NCBI GenBank assembly: GCA_041687755.1
Contig: JBDNJM010000019.1
Coordinates: 1-64,000 of the forward strand
From: JBDNJM01 sp041687755
GTDB lineage: Bacteria > Planctomycetota > UBA1135 > GCA-002686595
Length of the DNA: 64,000 nucleotides
Reading direction: 5' to 3'
Part shown: positions 9,138 to 18,396 of the stretch, piece by piece
Numbering within the stretch: the first letter of the stretch is position 1
How the letters are laid out: each line of letters begins with the position of its first letter
Notes under the pieces: model-generated
What the model saw: only the letters and a program-made list of their open reading frames with translations
What the model was told of the DNA's origin: nothing
Databases searched by the model: none
Program-made: the position numbers and the translations under genes

Positions 9138-9620
9138 TTAAATTAACGGATAGCCTGCCGACACAAGGCGGATCGCGACATTCGAGTTGCCCCCTGTTGC
9201 GGTCGCAGAGTGAAAGGCTCTCTTGCCGTTGGTTGGGCTGGGTGTTCCGTAAGGCTGCAGTGTGTAGGTCTTGGAGTTGAGGATGTCATTGACGGCTTCC
9301 CGCAACCTGCTGTTGGCTTCGATCGCGTGGTGCATGATGCGGTCAGAATACTCTACATCGGCCTGCCCGAAGCGGTGGCGCAGGGCCCAGTGCAGTTCCT
9401 CGGACTGGCTGTCGGCGTACAGCTGGGCCCGACGCTGGCTCGAGCCGAGCTCGTGGATGGGCGTCTAGTCGCGTAACAGCAGCAGCCGCAGGCCGAGTTC
9501 GGCCAGGAAAAGCGTGCAGGCGCCGACGAACGCCAGCCGCAGCGCGAGGCGGCGCAGGGTTCGAAGGGAAGGACGGCGAGCCCTGGGGCGAAGGCCAGTG
9601 CGGGGCGCGATCGAAGGCTC
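9138..9620 (-). pseudogene. Probable degraded secreted/membrane protein gene
   Basis: The 750 bp between the M48 and MBL genes hold no intact gene. On the minus strand an open stretch without a good start codon encodes one hydrophobic helix (FVGACTLFLAELGLRLLLL) and stops near 9470. In another frame an open stretch to 9138 continues with about 105 residues (HELGSSQRRAQLYADSQSE, then LHWALRHRFG). The N-terminal style recalls anchored SGNH-hydrolase-like proteins, but the catalytic part is absent. It reads best as a remnant with a frameshift and a deletion. The family assignment is a guess. Confidence 0.3.
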
Positions 9621-9717
9621 AGCTTAGGCTCCCAAACCTTGTCGTGGGGGCGAAGGTCCGGGTCCGGGGGACGTGCCTTCCGCGGTGGGAGGCCTGAGCC
9701 GGTAGGATTTCCTCCCC

Positions 9718-10338
9718 ATGAAAACCACGCGCCTGCCCGGACTTAACTACTGGTCGGTTTACCAGCCCGACCGCCGCATCGACTTCAACGGCTTTTTCGT
9801 CGAGCGCGAGGGCGCGAATCTGCTGATCGACCCAATGCCTCTCGACGACGACCAGCGCGCCTTCGTGGCCGAGCGCGGCGGAGTGCAGTGGATCCTGGTC
9901 TCCAACCCCGACCACCTGCGCGATGCAGCGGCCCTAGCCGAGCACTTCGGGGCGCAGGTCCTGGCGCCCGAGACCGACGCTGAGACCCTGGAAGCGGCTG
10001 GCGCCGGCGTCCACGCCTGGTTCGCCGGCACCAAGGACCTCCCCGAGGCCGTGTCGGCCCAGGTGGACGTGCTCTGGATCGAGGGCGGCAAGTCGCCCAA
10101 GGAGGCAGTCTTCGAGCTGACCCAGCTGAACGCCCTCGTCTTCGGCGACGCGGTCCGCAGCCACGAATCCGGCCAGCTGCGCCTGTTGCCCGACCCCAAG
10201 GTCAGCGACAAGTCCAAGCTCACCGCGAGCGTCAAGGCCCTCGGTGCCAAGCGCCCCGAGGCGATCCTGCTTGGCGACGGCGACAGCCTGTTCAACGGCG
10301 CGGCGGAGGCTCTGCACGCGTTCGCGCGCGAGCTGTAG
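9718..10338 (+). CDS. MBL-fold hydrolase-like protein, atypical metal site
   Basis: A 206-aa protein with the metallo-beta-lactamase-like layout: an N-terminal beta sheet (FFVEREGANLLIDPMPLDD), the loop ILVSNPDHLRDAA where HxHxDH normally sits, then LNALVFGDAVRSH and a C-terminal ILLGDGDSLF segment. Only the DH part of the metal motif remains, so it may bind one metal or none. A good ATG starts at 9718. The next open frame begins a few bases after its stop. Enzymatic role unknown. Confidence 0.7.
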   Translation: MKTTRLPGLNYWSVYQPDRRIDFNGFFVEREGANLLIDPMPLDDDQRAFVAERGGVQWILVSNPDHLRDAAALAEHFGAQVLAPETDAETLEAAGAGVHAWFAGTKDLPEAVSAQVDVLWIEGGKSPKEAVFELTQLNALVFGDAVRSHESGQLRLLPDPKVSDKSKLTASVKALGAKRPEAILLGDGDSLFNGAAEALHAFAREL

Positions 10339-10341
10339 GTG

Positions 10342-10620
10342 ATGCTCGACGACAGCTCAGACGAGTTTGACGATCCGGACGAGTTGCTCAAGGTTCGGTT
10401 GGGCAAGCACCTGGCAGCAAACTGCACGAGCGCCTCGCCGGCCTAGGCCAGGTCGACGCGCTCGAGCAGCTGGCTCCGAGTGTCCATCCGGATGGCCGGC
10501 AATTCGTCGTGCACCTACCTCGACGAGTGGTCGATCGAGTCTTCGATCAGTGCGCGGAAGCCACCGGTTCTGCCCGCAGGAGCCGGACGGCGAGCCCGTC
10601 CCGAGTTCCTGAGGGTCGAG
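10342..10620 (+). pseudogene. Possible frameshifted small gene
   Basis: An ATG four bases after the MBL stop opens a frame reading MLDDSSDEFDDPDELLKV and on to about residue 26. Shifting frame near 10418 continues it as KLHERLAGLGQVDALEQLAP and then GRQFVVHLPRRVVDRVFDQ. The two halves join smoothly if one base is missing, as in several other genes of this window. No family is recognised, and no clear end is visible before the next signal peptide. The rest of 10620-10841 shows nothing I can support. Confidence 0.25.
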
Positions 10621-10841
10621 GCGCTCGCGGACGCCTGGAGTTCACCCCTGCTCGACTGAACCCGGGGCTCCCGCTTTGGTCGCATCGCGCGAATCGCCGG
10701 TCGTGTGGGGTTCTCGTTGGCTTCTCGCGCCATGACTGGTCGAGCACCGCTGGCTCTGGAGTACCCTTAGTTCGGGGCCGCCGTGGACATCTTTTGTTAA
10801 TTTGCCCTTGCATGCGATCTTGGGGGGGGCACGATCAATAT

Positions 10842-11231
10842 ATGAAGCTACTCGCTATTGCTGCATCTCTCGCCCTCTCCGAACTTGTGCTCGCCGGTGA
10901 CTTCGAGCCGACCTGCGGTACTTCTGAGTCGCAGCCTTTCTTTGAGCCGGTGACCGGCTTCGGGGATTCTCCGAGCACAGCATAAGCTGCAGCACTGCTG
11001 GCTGCCCAGGCTCATGCTAAGACAACGTTCGAATGCCCCGTGATCTGTGGCGACGTGCCGTGGAAATACTCTTGCTCGAAGCAGGCCGTGGCTCGTGCTG
11101 CAAATTACAGCCCAGCCTTCCCTGCAATCGAAGGGCCCCCCGGTTTTTGGACATCGACGGGCGTGTACTCGGGCGATATCGTGGCTGGTTGCTACGATTG
11201 CCCTCTTGTGGATCCGGTGCCCTGGGAGTAA
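10842..11231 (+). pseudogene. Small secreted cysteine-containing protein with in-frame stop
   Basis: An ATG at 10842 starts a signal-peptide-like N terminus (MKLLAIAASLALSELVLAG) and runs 47 codons to a TAA at 10983. The same frame then stays open for about 80 more codons to 11231, with alanine-rich helix AAALLAAQAHAKTTFECP and several cysteines (VICGDVPW, YSCSKQ, GCYDCP). Alternatives are a point nonsense mutation, a base-calling error, or a real 47-aa peptide followed by chance coding. The shared frame and cysteine-rich tail favour one interrupted gene of about 129 aa. No family recognised. Confidence 0.45.
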
Positions 11232-11378
11232 AGGGGCTCCGATCGGATGGGCCTGAGCCGAGTATCACGATCGTGCGCCGCTCATTTGCTGCGGAGCAGG
11301 GCGTGGATGTGCCTTAGCCCATGGTTTCGCCGCCCTGCCAACCGCTACTCCGGCGGTCCTGTCCTGCAGGTCTACAAA

Positions 11379-13289
11379 ATGCCAAATCTGGTCGCAATGA
11401 AGGTTCGTTCAGCTGTCTTGCTCGTATCGATTGCTGTTATCCTCAGTCTTGCGCTGGTGATGCTGGGTGGACAGCGCCAGCCAAACTCCTCGAAGCAGAA
11501 CGCTCCATCCTACGGCCCTGTTCAGGAGGGAGCTAAATCCAGGGCAGAGGATTCTTTCGTCGTGGGTGCCCGGGAGACCCCCGGCACAGGCGTTTACTTG
11601 GCCTGGCTTTCCAGCTCAGAGTTTGATGGTGACCTAGAGGGAATGCAGGTCGAGCTGGACCCCGCCGTCGGTGTGATTGTTGAAGACGTAATTGTCGCTG
11701 ATGCGGTGGAAGGGCCTGCGCTCTTCGCGGGAAGCACGAGTGACCTACCGAAGGTCTTGGCTTTCCGGCACGGGGCGATCGGAGCACAGGATTTCTTGTA
11801 CCCCGAGTGGGACTTCACCCCGGGTCCAGAAGCCGAACTCGATCTCGTGCCGTGTGTCGGCCGTCCTTGCCGCATCGTTTTGGTCGACTCTTCTACCGGT
11901 AAGGAACTTCGAGGCCTGGCCACGATCAGCACCTACTGCCTGGACCCTGAGGCTCAAGCACCCCACGCGAGCTATTCAGAGAGGCCCTGGGGAGAGCTGG
12001 AGAGCCCGTTTTGTGTGGATCGGGGCGGAGCTGGCTCGGCCTGGCTTCGGGTCGCTCTGCCCGGGTACGACGTTGAGACGGTAGCACTGCCTAGAGTGGG
12101 ATCGGGAGATGAGCTGGAGCTTGGGCTGAGCCAGACCGTGGAAGGTGTCTTGCTTCTGTCAGCCGCCACGCGGCTGCTCGGGTGCACCGTCGCGCTTGAG
12201 TTTCCAGATAGAGAAGCCTCCAGGCGTTTGTTCTCCCTGAGGGAGGATCACTGGCGCAGGACAGGCACCGGCAGATGGACCGCGAGGCTGTCCTACCATG
12301 GCCCGGGTTCCGAGGCTGTTCGAGTGGTTCTCGATCCGACAATTTCTAGCGGTGATTCCCTCGTCCTCGGTGAAGTCGTCGTACCTAAAGCGAATGGCTT
12401 CGAAATTGAGGTCTTCGCGCCCACTGCCGTCGGAACTCCGAGAGCGGCTCGACTCTGGATTCAGCTGACCACCGACGAGTCTGGACGCGAGGCTCTGGGT
12501 CAGAGATTCGCGGGAAGAATAGAGGCCTCGAACCCGTCTGCTATTCTCGCCGGGCAGCCAGGGGCCCATGAATTCGAGTTCGCTTGGCCCGATGAAGGGG
12601 GAATGGCGACCGCGGTGCTTCCGTATGGGATCGTTCCAGGTCCGTCGCGAATCAAGATCGACGAGATTGGGTACTGCATGGACTTGGACTTGACGGAGGG
12701 CGACAACTACCTGCCTGACGTTAAGCCCTTGGCTGTCCAGTTTCTTCCGTCCCACGAGCTAGCCGCCTCAGACCGGACTCTCGCCTTCACCGCGAGCCTT
12801 CAGGGATGTGATCAAGGCGGGGCGCGGGGCCTACGAGCCAACGCGGGTGGTGAGTACCACGCTCTCGTGGTGGAGGGAGATCTCGACTACAGGCGTATCG
12901 GGACCGGGAGCCTTGCAGCGGGCAAGCTTTGGATCCGTCCAGATGAGGTCTATTACGAGTTTGGGGCGAGGCCTGAGCTGCGCTTCGCAATCGAGCTGAT
13001 GCAGGGAAATGACTCTGCCGCAAGACCGTCGACGTTCTGGTCTGGATTGAGGGTCTGGGACTCCCAGGGGGCCAAAGTCGAGCGGAGCATGATGCCTCTC
13101 GGGTACCACAGGGGTCTGGATCTGGCGCACGAGGCGTGGATAGGTGTTCCGGCCGCGGGCAATTACACTTTTGCCATCGAGGTCGGAGGCCAGGTTCAAG
13201 GTGCAGGCGGTATCGAAGTTCGACCTGCGGAAATTGAATCGGGCAAGCCTGAGGTCATGCAGCGAGTGCGGCTGACCCTCTCGCCGTAG
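11379..13289 (+). CDS. Large secreted or signal-anchored protein of unknown function
   Basis: About 636 aa, beginning with a short basic stretch and a strong hydrophobic helix (SAVLLVSIAVILSLALVML) at roughly residues 10-30, so it is exported or anchored. The rest is extracytoplasmic and rich in beta strands, with no motif I recognise. A segment VPCVGRPCRIVLVDSSTGKE hints at carboxypeptidase-regulatory-like or Ig-like beta domains. Starts at 11379 and 11397 are both possible. Base composition and codon choice are visibly less GC-biased than in the neighbours, suggesting recent acquisition or weak selection. Confidence 0.6.
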   Translation: MPNLVAMKVRSAVLLVSIAVILSLALVMLGGQRQPNSSKQNAPSYGPVQEGAKSRAEDSFVVGARETPGTGVYLAWLSSSEFDGDLEGMQVELDPAVGVIVEDVIVADAVEGPALFAGSTSDLPKVLAFRHGAIGAQDFLYPEWDFTPGPEAELDLVPCVGRPCRIVLVDSSTGKELRGLATISTYCLDPEAQAPHASYSERPWGELESPFCVDRGGAGSAWLRVALPGYDVETVALPRVGSGDELELGLSQTVEGVLLLSAATRLLGCTVALEFPDREASRRLFSLREDHWRRTGTGRWTARLSYHGPGSEAVRVVLDPTISSGDSLVLGEVVVPKANGFEIEVFAPTAVGTPRAARLWIQLTTDESGREALGQRFAGRIEASNPSAILAGQPGAHEFEFAWPDEGGMATAVLPYGIVPGPSRIKIDEIGYCMDLDLTEGDNYLPDVKPLAVQFLPSHELAASDRTLAFTASLQGCDQGGARGLRANAGGEYHALVVEGDLDYRRIGTGSLAAGKLWIRPDEVYYEFGARPELRFAIELMQGNDSAARPSTFWSGLRVWDSQGAKVERSMMPLGYHRGLDLAHEAWIGVPAAGNYTFAIEVGGQVQGAGGIEVRPAEIESGKPEVMQRVRLTLSP

Positions 13290-13367
13290 CGTGCTGACTC
13301 GAGGCTCGGAGAGCCCCTGTCTCGGTGGATTGTCGCTTCCGGCCGCCTGCCGTATCCTCCTCGCGCC

Positions 13368-14813
13368 ATGACTGATCGAATCGCCGTGTCGCTCGCTGTC
13401 GCCTCCGCTCCCGCGGGCGACGTTCTCGTGCTCCCCTGCTCCAGCGCCGATTGGCCCGGGGTCAAGCATCCCGCGCTCGACGGGGACGCGGCCGGGCGGA
13501 TCGCGGAGACTGCGGAGCACGGGCGCTTCTCAGGGAGCGCGAACGCGACGTTGTCCGTGCTGCTGGACGGCGGGCGGCTGCTGGTTGTGGTGGGCATGGG
13601 GGCGCAGGCGACCACTCGGGCGCTGCGCGAGGCCGTTGCGGCGGGCATGGAGGCGGTCGGCGGAGGCAAGGCCTGGGCGGTGCTGGTGCCCCAAGTCGAA
13701 GGCGCCTCGGCGAGCGCCGCGCTGCGGGCGGCCGTCGAGGGCGTCGCGCTGGGCGCGTACTCGTTCAAGGCAACCCTGGTCGAGGCGCCGGCGCGGGCTG
13801 GGGCGTGCACGTTCGTGAGCTCGGCGGGCGACGCGGCAGCGGTGCTCGAGCGGGCGAGGTCGATGTGCGAGGGCGTGTTGCTGACGCGCGATCTGGTGAA
13901 CAGTCCCGCGGAGATCATGGGGCCCGAGGAGCTGGCGGAGGCAACGCGCGCGGCGGCCGCGACCGGCGGCTGGAAGGCGAACACCTGGACCGGCAAGGAG
14001 GTCGAGGAGCGTGGCTTCGGGCTGATTCACGGGGTCGGCAAGGCGTCGTCGCGGCCATCGACGTTCACGGTGGTGGACGCGACGGGCGGCAAGACCCCGG
14101 AGCTGGCGCTGGTGGGCAAGGGCGTGGTGTTCGACACCGGCGGGCTAGACATCAAGACCGGCGGCTTCATGAAGATCATGCGCAAGGACATGGGCGGCGC
14201 GGGCACGATCGTCGGCGCGCTCGAGGCGCTCGGGCGCATCGGCACGGACCTGCCGTTCGTGGCGCTGATCCCGACGGCGGAGAACTGCATTGGGCCGCTC
14301 GCGATGCGGCCGGGCGACGTGCTGAAGGCGTACGACGGGCAGACGGTCGAGATCGGCAACACGGACGCCGAGGGGCGGCTGCTGCTGGGCGACTCGCTGT
14401 GCTACGGACGCGAGCTGGGCGCGCGGCGGATGCTCGATGTGGCGACGCTGACCGGCGCGGCGCGAGTCGCGCTGGGGCCGGACGTGCCGGCGCTGTTCGG
14501 CAACGACGAGGAGCTCGTCTCGCTGATGCTGGAGACGAGCGCGGGCCACGACGAGATGCTGTGGCGCCTGCCGCTGGTGCAGGAGTATCAGTACATGATC
14601 GACACGCCTTTCGCGGACATGAACAACTCGGGCACCGACCGGCGCGGCGGGGCGATCACGGCGGCCCTGTTCCTGGAGCGCTTCGCCAAGGACACGCCCT
14701 GGGCGCACGTGGATCTGAACGCCTGGGAGGACCGCGGCCGGCCGGGGACCCCGCGTGGGGCCAACGGGATGACGGTGCGGACCGTGGCCGAGACGGTGCT
14801 GCGGCTGGGCTAG
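13368..14813 (+). CDS. pepA: Leucyl aminopeptidase (M17)
   Basis: Cytosolic two-metal aminopeptidase releasing N-terminal residues from peptides; 481 aa, a usual length. The C-terminal catalytic domain has the lysine/aspartate metal site in LVGKGVVFDTGGLDIKTGG near residue 250, MRKDMGGAG, and the family signature NTDAEGRL near residue 331. The N-terminal P-loop-like domain is divergent. The ATG at 13368 is well placed. It is alone in its orientation block, about 80 bp after the large secreted protein gene and about 200 bp before the olsB-like gene. The symbol is given by family only. Confidence 0.93.
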   Translation: MTDRIAVSLAVASAPAGDVLVLPCSSADWPGVKHPALDGDAAGRIAETAEHGRFSGSANATLSVLLDGGRLLVVVGMGAQATTRALREAVAAGMEAVGGGKAWAVLVPQVEGASASAALRAAVEGVALGAYSFKATLVEAPARAGACTFVSSAGDAAAVLERARSMCEGVLLTRDLVNSPAEIMGPEELAEATRAAAATGGWKANTWTGKEVEERGFGLIHGVGKASSRPSTFTVVDATGGKTPELALVGKGVVFDTGGLDIKTGGFMKIMRKDMGGAGTIVGALEALGRIGTDLPFVALIPTAENCIGPLAMRPGDVLKAYDGQTVEIGNTDAEGRLLLGDSLCYGRELGARRMLDVATLTGAARVALGPDVPALFGNDEELVSLMLETSAGHDEMLWRLPLVQEYQYMIDTPFADMNNSGTDRRGGAITAALFLERFAKDTPWAHVDLNAWEDRGRPGTPRGANGMTVRTVAETVLRLG

Positions 14814-14959
14814 AGCGGACCGGACGGGAGGTTTTTTGGCCCGTTTTTGCGCCGCCTCCCGCTCGCCAGCGCGGCGCAGGCGGCCCGGCTGCAGCCCCCT
14901 CCAGGCGAGGTTGAGGGGGCCCTGGGCCGGCCGGACACCTTCCCAGAGTTCTGGAATTC

Positions 14960-14988
14960 TTGACAGACACTTCGGAATAGGCTCTCCG
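14960..14988 (+). promoter_or_regulatory. Possible promoter of the acyltransferase operon
   Basis: TTGACA at 14960-14965 matches the sigma-70 -35 hexamer exactly, 45 bp upstream of the olsB-like ATG. The matching -10 region 17 bases later (TCTCCG) is poor, so this is tentative. It is the only strong hexamer in the 197-bp gap. That gap also holds T-runs with weak inverted repeats just after pepA. Confidence 0.3.
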
Positions 14989-15010
14989 TAGGGTCCGCTA
15001 AGCTCATCGC

Positions 15011-15913
15011 ATGCCGGACTTCCGGCGTCGTTCGCAGATCCTTGCAGTCCTCGCAGCCAGATTCCAGAGAGCCGCCTTGTCGACCCTCCAACCCGACCTT
15101 CGCGTGAGCGACCGAACCCAGTCTGCATCCACCGGCCCCGTCCTGGGGAAGGTCACGGGCGCCCCCGCTGTGGAGCTGCGCGAGCACGGCTACGTGGTGC
15201 GTCTGGCCAAGAACCAGGCAGAGGTCGAGGCAGCCATGCGGCTGCGCTACGCGATCTTCAATCTGGAGCTTGGCGAGGGCCTGCCCGAGAGCGAGGCGAC
15301 CCGCATGGATCAGGATCGCTTCGACGCCCAGTGCCACCACCTGCTGCTGATGCCGGAGGGCTCGGACGAGGTCGTCGGCACCTACCGCATGCAGACGCGC
15401 CCGATGGCCCAGGCCGGCGAAGGCTGGTACTGCGACACGGAGTTCGAGCTGGACGCGCTGGGCGATGATGTGCTCGACCTGGGCGTCGAGCTGGGCCGCG
15501 CCTGCGTGACCCTGAAGCACCGCGGCGGGGCGGCGCTGTTCGCCCTCTGGCGCGGGGTTATTCGGTACTGCGTGATGCGCGAGGCGCGCTACATCTTCGG
15601 CTGCTGCTCCCTGACCAGCACCAATCCGGCTACTGGTCGGATGGCCGACGCCTGGCTGCGCGGCCGGGGCAAGTTCAACACCCAGTTCTGTGTCCCCGTT
15701 CGGCCCAGCCACAGCTGCGGCGACGAACAGGTCGCGCCGGCCGAGCTGGAGGCCTTCTCCTTGCCGCGGCTGTTCGCGAGCTACGTGCGCTACGGCTCCC
15801 TGCCTTGCTCCGGGCCCGCCCTGGACCTCGAGTTCGGCACGGTGGACTTCCTCGTCGTGTTCGACATGGAAGACGTGGAGCCGCGGCTGCGGCGCCTGCT
15901 GTTCGAGGCCTGA
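15011..15913 (+). CDS. OlsB-like GNAT acyltransferase (lyso-ornithine-lipid synthase family)
   Basis: Protein of 300 aa in the GNAT subgroup that includes OlsB, which transfers a 3-hydroxyacyl chain from acyl-ACP to the amino group of ornithine. Typical segments are MRLRYAIFNLELGEGLPE, MDQDRFDAQCHHLLL, VVGTYRMQ, the core VELGRACV, and FGCCSLTSTNP. The first 50 residues look non-conserved. It is followed on the same strand by a PlsC-type acyltransferase, the natural partner OlsA, which strengthens the assignment. Ornithine lipids are known from planctomycetes. Related haemolysin-named proteins share the fold, so amino-acid specificity is not certain. Confidence 0.78.
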   Translation: MPDFRRRSQILAVLAARFQRAALSTLQPDLRVSDRTQSASTGPVLGKVTGAPAVELREHGYVVRLAKNQAEVEAAMRLRYAIFNLELGEGLPESEATRMDQDRFDAQCHHLLLMPEGSDEVVGTYRMQTRPMAQAGEGWYCDTEFELDALGDDVLDLGVELGRACVTLKHRGGAALFALWRGVIRYCVMREARYIFGCCSLTSTNPATGRMADAWLRGRGKFNTQFCVPVRPSHSCGDEQVAPAELEAFSLPRLFASYVRYGSLPCSGPALDLEFGTVDFLVVFDMEDVEPRLRRLLFEA

Positions 15914-16080
15914 CCGTCGACCGGCCGCTGGCCGCGCTGCAAGGTGCCGCGCTGCAAGGGGGGGCCGGGGGGGCCGGGGGAGGCCTAGGGAGCCGTGGGG
16001 GCCCTGCAGGCCAGGTTCCGGAGTGCGAGTGAGCCAACGGTGTCCACCCGCCGGTTAACGTGGGCCCCGTGAAGCCGTTG

Positions 16081-17046
16081 ATGCAGTCCGAAGACTCCGC
16101 GAGCGAGATCCCGCGATCCGCCCCTGGCAGCCCTGGTGGGGCCGGCGAGATGGCTGATGGAGTCGCTGGCGGGCATCGGGAAACCCCGAGGTTGATCGAC
16201 GGGGAGCCGGGATCGGGCGAGGACGCCTCGACGGGGCTCCCAGAGCCCACCTCCGAGCTGGTGGACGTCGCGGACTGGCCGGCGCTGCAGGGCCCCCGCG
16301 CCATGGCGCGCCTGGTGTTCCGCTCTGTGGCCATGCCGACCTTCTCCGGCGGGATGCTCGCCTGGTACTTCGCGGGCCTGCCGGTGCGCTCTGCGGCGGC
16401 GCGGACGGGTTGGCGCAACCGCATGGTCCGAGCCTGGGGGCGCACGATGCTGCGCACCATGGGGGGGCGCGTTCGGGTCCACGGAGCGCCTCTGGAGCCC
16501 ATTTTCGTGGTTTCGAACCACCTGTCCTACGTCGATATCGTGGCCCTGGCCTCGAGCCTGCCCACCGTGTTCGTCTCCAAGTCGGAGGTCGCCCGGTGGC
16601 CGGGTATCGGGATGCTGGCGCGCGCCTCGGGCACGATTTTCGTCCAGCGCGAGAACAAGCGCGACCTGCCCAAGGCCGCCGGCCGGATCGCCGACGAGCT
16701 CGGGCGTGGGAGCGGGGTGGTCCTGTTCCCTGAAGGCACAAGCGGCCCCGGCAGGCAGTTGCTACCCTTCCGTCCGTCGTTGCTCGATCCCGCAGCCCGT
16801 GGGGAGCTGGAGGTGGCCTTCGCGGCGGTGTCCTACCAGACTCCCGAGGGTTGCCCCCCGGCGTCCCAGGCGGTCTGCTGGTGGGGCGACATGCCATTTG
16901 GCGGTCACGTGACCCGCCTGCTACGCCTACCCTACTTCGAGGCCGAGATCCGATTCGGTCCGGAACCGCTCCGCGGGAGCGACCGTAAAGATCTCAGCAG
17001 TCGCTTATGGCACGCAGTACAAGCCCTCTTCGAGCCGACCCTTTAG
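16081..17046 (+). CDS. OlsA/PlsC-like 1-acyl-glycerol-3-phosphate-type acyltransferase
   Basis: Lysophospholipid acyltransferase of 321 aa. The catalytic NHxxxxD box is present as NHLSYVD. It is followed by VFVSKSEVARWPGIGMLA, the glycerophosphate-binding FVQRENKRD, and the FPEGT motif in VVLFPEGTSGPGRQLLPF. Next to the olsB-like gene it probably performs the second, ester acylation of an amino-acid lipid. The ATG at 16081 is preferred; GTGs just upstream at 16060 and 16069 are alternatives. The last 40 bp overlap the start of the DinB gene in another frame, indicating operon organisation. Confidence 0.82.
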   Translation: MQSEDSASEIPRSAPGSPGGAGEMADGVAGGHRETPRLIDGEPGSGEDASTGLPEPTSELVDVADWPALQGPRAMARLVFRSVAMPTFSGGMLAWYFAGLPVRSAAARTGWRNRMVRAWGRTMLRTMGGRVRVHGAPLEPIFVVSNHLSYVDIVALASSLPTVFVSKSEVARWPGIGMLARASGTIFVQRENKRDLPKAAGRIADELGRGSGVVLFPEGTSGPGRQLLPFRPSLLDPAARGELEVAFAAVSYQTPEGCPPASQAVCWWGDMPFGGHVTRLLRLPYFEAEIRFGPEPLRGSDRKDLSSRLWHAVQALFEPTL

Positions 17047-17612
17047 GGCTCCCGAGAGGCCCCCATGCGGAGGTCTTGGCCCAGGGGCTCGAGGTCATCG
17101 AGCGCCTGCCGGCGGAGCTGTACGCCAGCGTCCCGGGAGAGCTCGCCCACAACGGCGCGGGCAGCCACTTCAGGCACGTTCACGACTACTACCGCTGCTT
17201 CCTGCGCGACGTCGAGACGGGCCGCATCGACTACGACCGGCGCGTGCGCGACGAGCGCTTCGAGACGGAGTCGGCGTACGCCGCGGAGCAGCTGCGCGAC
17301 ACAATTCAGCGGCTCGGTGAGCTGTCGGCCGAGCTCACCGATCGCGAGGTCGAGGTGCGCATGGACGCGGACCCCGCCGACCCGAACCCGTGGAGCCGCT
17401 CGACGGTGAACCGCGAGCTGCGCTTCCTGGTCAGCCACACGATCCACCACTACGCGCTGATCGCGATGATCCTCAAGGTGCAGGAGTTCTCCTGCGGGGA
17501 CGACTTCGGCGTGGCGCCTTCGACCTTGCAGCACTGGGCTGCCGTGTCCTCGGCCGCCGCGCCCTCGGCCGCCGCGCCCTCGGCCGCCGCGTCCTCGGCC
17601 GCGACGCGCTAG
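17007..17612 (+). CDS. DinB-family protein
   Basis: Four-helix-bundle protein of 201 aa with the DinB metal-site pattern: histidines in SHFRHVHDYYRCF near residue 55 and in VSHTIHHYALIAM near residue 150. DinB-like proteins include thiol S-transferases; the substrate is unknown here. The start at 17007 lies inside the upstream acyltransferase gene. The C-terminal 25 residues are a low-complexity Ala-Ser-Pro tail encoded by four copies of a 15-bp tandem repeat (about 17545-17605), probably non-essential. The next gene starts 13 bp after the stop. Confidence 0.8.
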   Translation: MARSTSPLRADPLGLPRGPHAEVLAQGLEVIERLPAELYASVPGELAHNGAGSHFRHVHDYYRCFLRDVETGRIDYDRRVRDERFETESAYAAEQLRDTIQRLGELSAELTDREVEVRMDADPADPNPWSRSTVNRELRFLVSHTIHHYALIAMILKVQEFSCGDDFGVAPSTLQHWAAVSSAAAPSAAAPSAAASSAATR

Positions 17613-17625
17613 ACACGACGTCGTC

Positions 17626-18396
17626 GTGTGCACCGTCTCCTGGATCCGGGGTGTCGACGGCTTCGAGCTGTTCTGCAACCGCGACGAACAGCGCACCCGG
17701 AGTGAGGCGCTGCCGCCCAAGGTGCGCAGCGCGGACGATCCGGCGGGCTCTGGCTCGACCCGGCGCACGCTGTACCCCTTGGATCCCGATGGCGGGGGGA
17801 CGTGGATCTCAGCCAACGATGCCGGTCTCGCGCTCTGCCTGTTGAACAACTACCAGGCTGCGGATCCGAGGGTGGATCGACCGACGAGTCGTGGGGAACT
17901 GGTGCGCGGGCTGGCGAGCGCGCCGGGCGCGGCCGCGGTGCGCGCCGAGCTGGAGCGCATCGACCCGGGCCACTTCCGGGGCTTTCAGCTGCTCGTGCTG
18001 GAGCCGGGCGGCGGCGCGGACGAGAGCTTCGTCGCCTTCTGGGACGGTCGCCGGCTCGACTTCGTGCTGCTGGAGGAGGCGTCGATTCCGTTGATCTCCT
18101 CCGGGTTCGATCTGCCGCGGGTCGAGCGGGCGCGGCGGGAGGCGTTCGAGCGGCGCGTTGCTGAAGCCGGCGAACTCGACACGGCCCTGCTCTCCGACTA
18201 CCACGGGAGCTGCGAGCCGGAGCCCGGGCCGCTCGCGGTGCTGATGGAGCGGCCGGACGCGCGCACCGTGAGCCACACCCGGGTCAGCGTGACCTCGGAC
18301 GAGGTCTGGATGCACTACATGCCGGTGCCCGAGGACCTGGACGGGCCGGTGGTCGGGGAAGCGGTCGAGGTCCTGCTGCGGACCCACCGGGAATGA
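17626..18396 (+). CDS. NRDE-family (TANGO2-like) protein
   Basis: A 256-aa member of the NRDE family, opening with the diagnostic Met-Cys-Thr and the NRDE tetrad (MCTVSWIRGVDGFELFCNRDE). Other conserved points are GGGTWISANDAGLALCLLNN and the C-terminal SVTSDEVWMHY. The family has an Ntn-hydrolase-like fold with Cys2 as candidate nucleophile. The eukaryotic relative TANGO2 is linked to membrane lipid and haem handling, but bacterial function is open. The start is GTG at 17626. The stop overlaps the next gene's ATG as ATGA. Its position inside a lipid-acyltransferase operon fits a lipid link. Confidence 0.85.
   Translation: MCTVSWIRGVDGFELFCNRDEQRTRSEALPPKVRSADDPAGSGSTRRTLYPLDPDGGGTWISANDAGLALCLLNNYQAADPRVDRPTSRGELVRGLASAPGAAAVRAELERIDPGHFRGFQLLVLEPGGGADESFVAFWDGRRLDFVLLEEASIPLISSGFDLPRVERARREAFERRVAEAGELDTALLSDYHGSCEPEPGPLAVLMERPDARTVSHTRVSVTSDEVWMHYMPVPEDLDGPVVGEAVEVLLRTHRE

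Noticed and set aside
10983..10985. Recoded stop (selenocysteine) in the small secreted peptide
   Set aside because: The codon is TAA, not TGA, and no SECIS-like hairpin is apparent.
13451..14914. 487-codon plus-strand frame inside pepA
   Set aside because: Gly/Arg/Asp-rich out-of-frame translation of the aminopeptidase gene.
17545..17605. Ala-Ser-Pro tandem repeat as a functional linker to another domain
   Set aside because: The repeat ends at the DinB stop codon, with nothing fused after it; it is most likely a variable tail.
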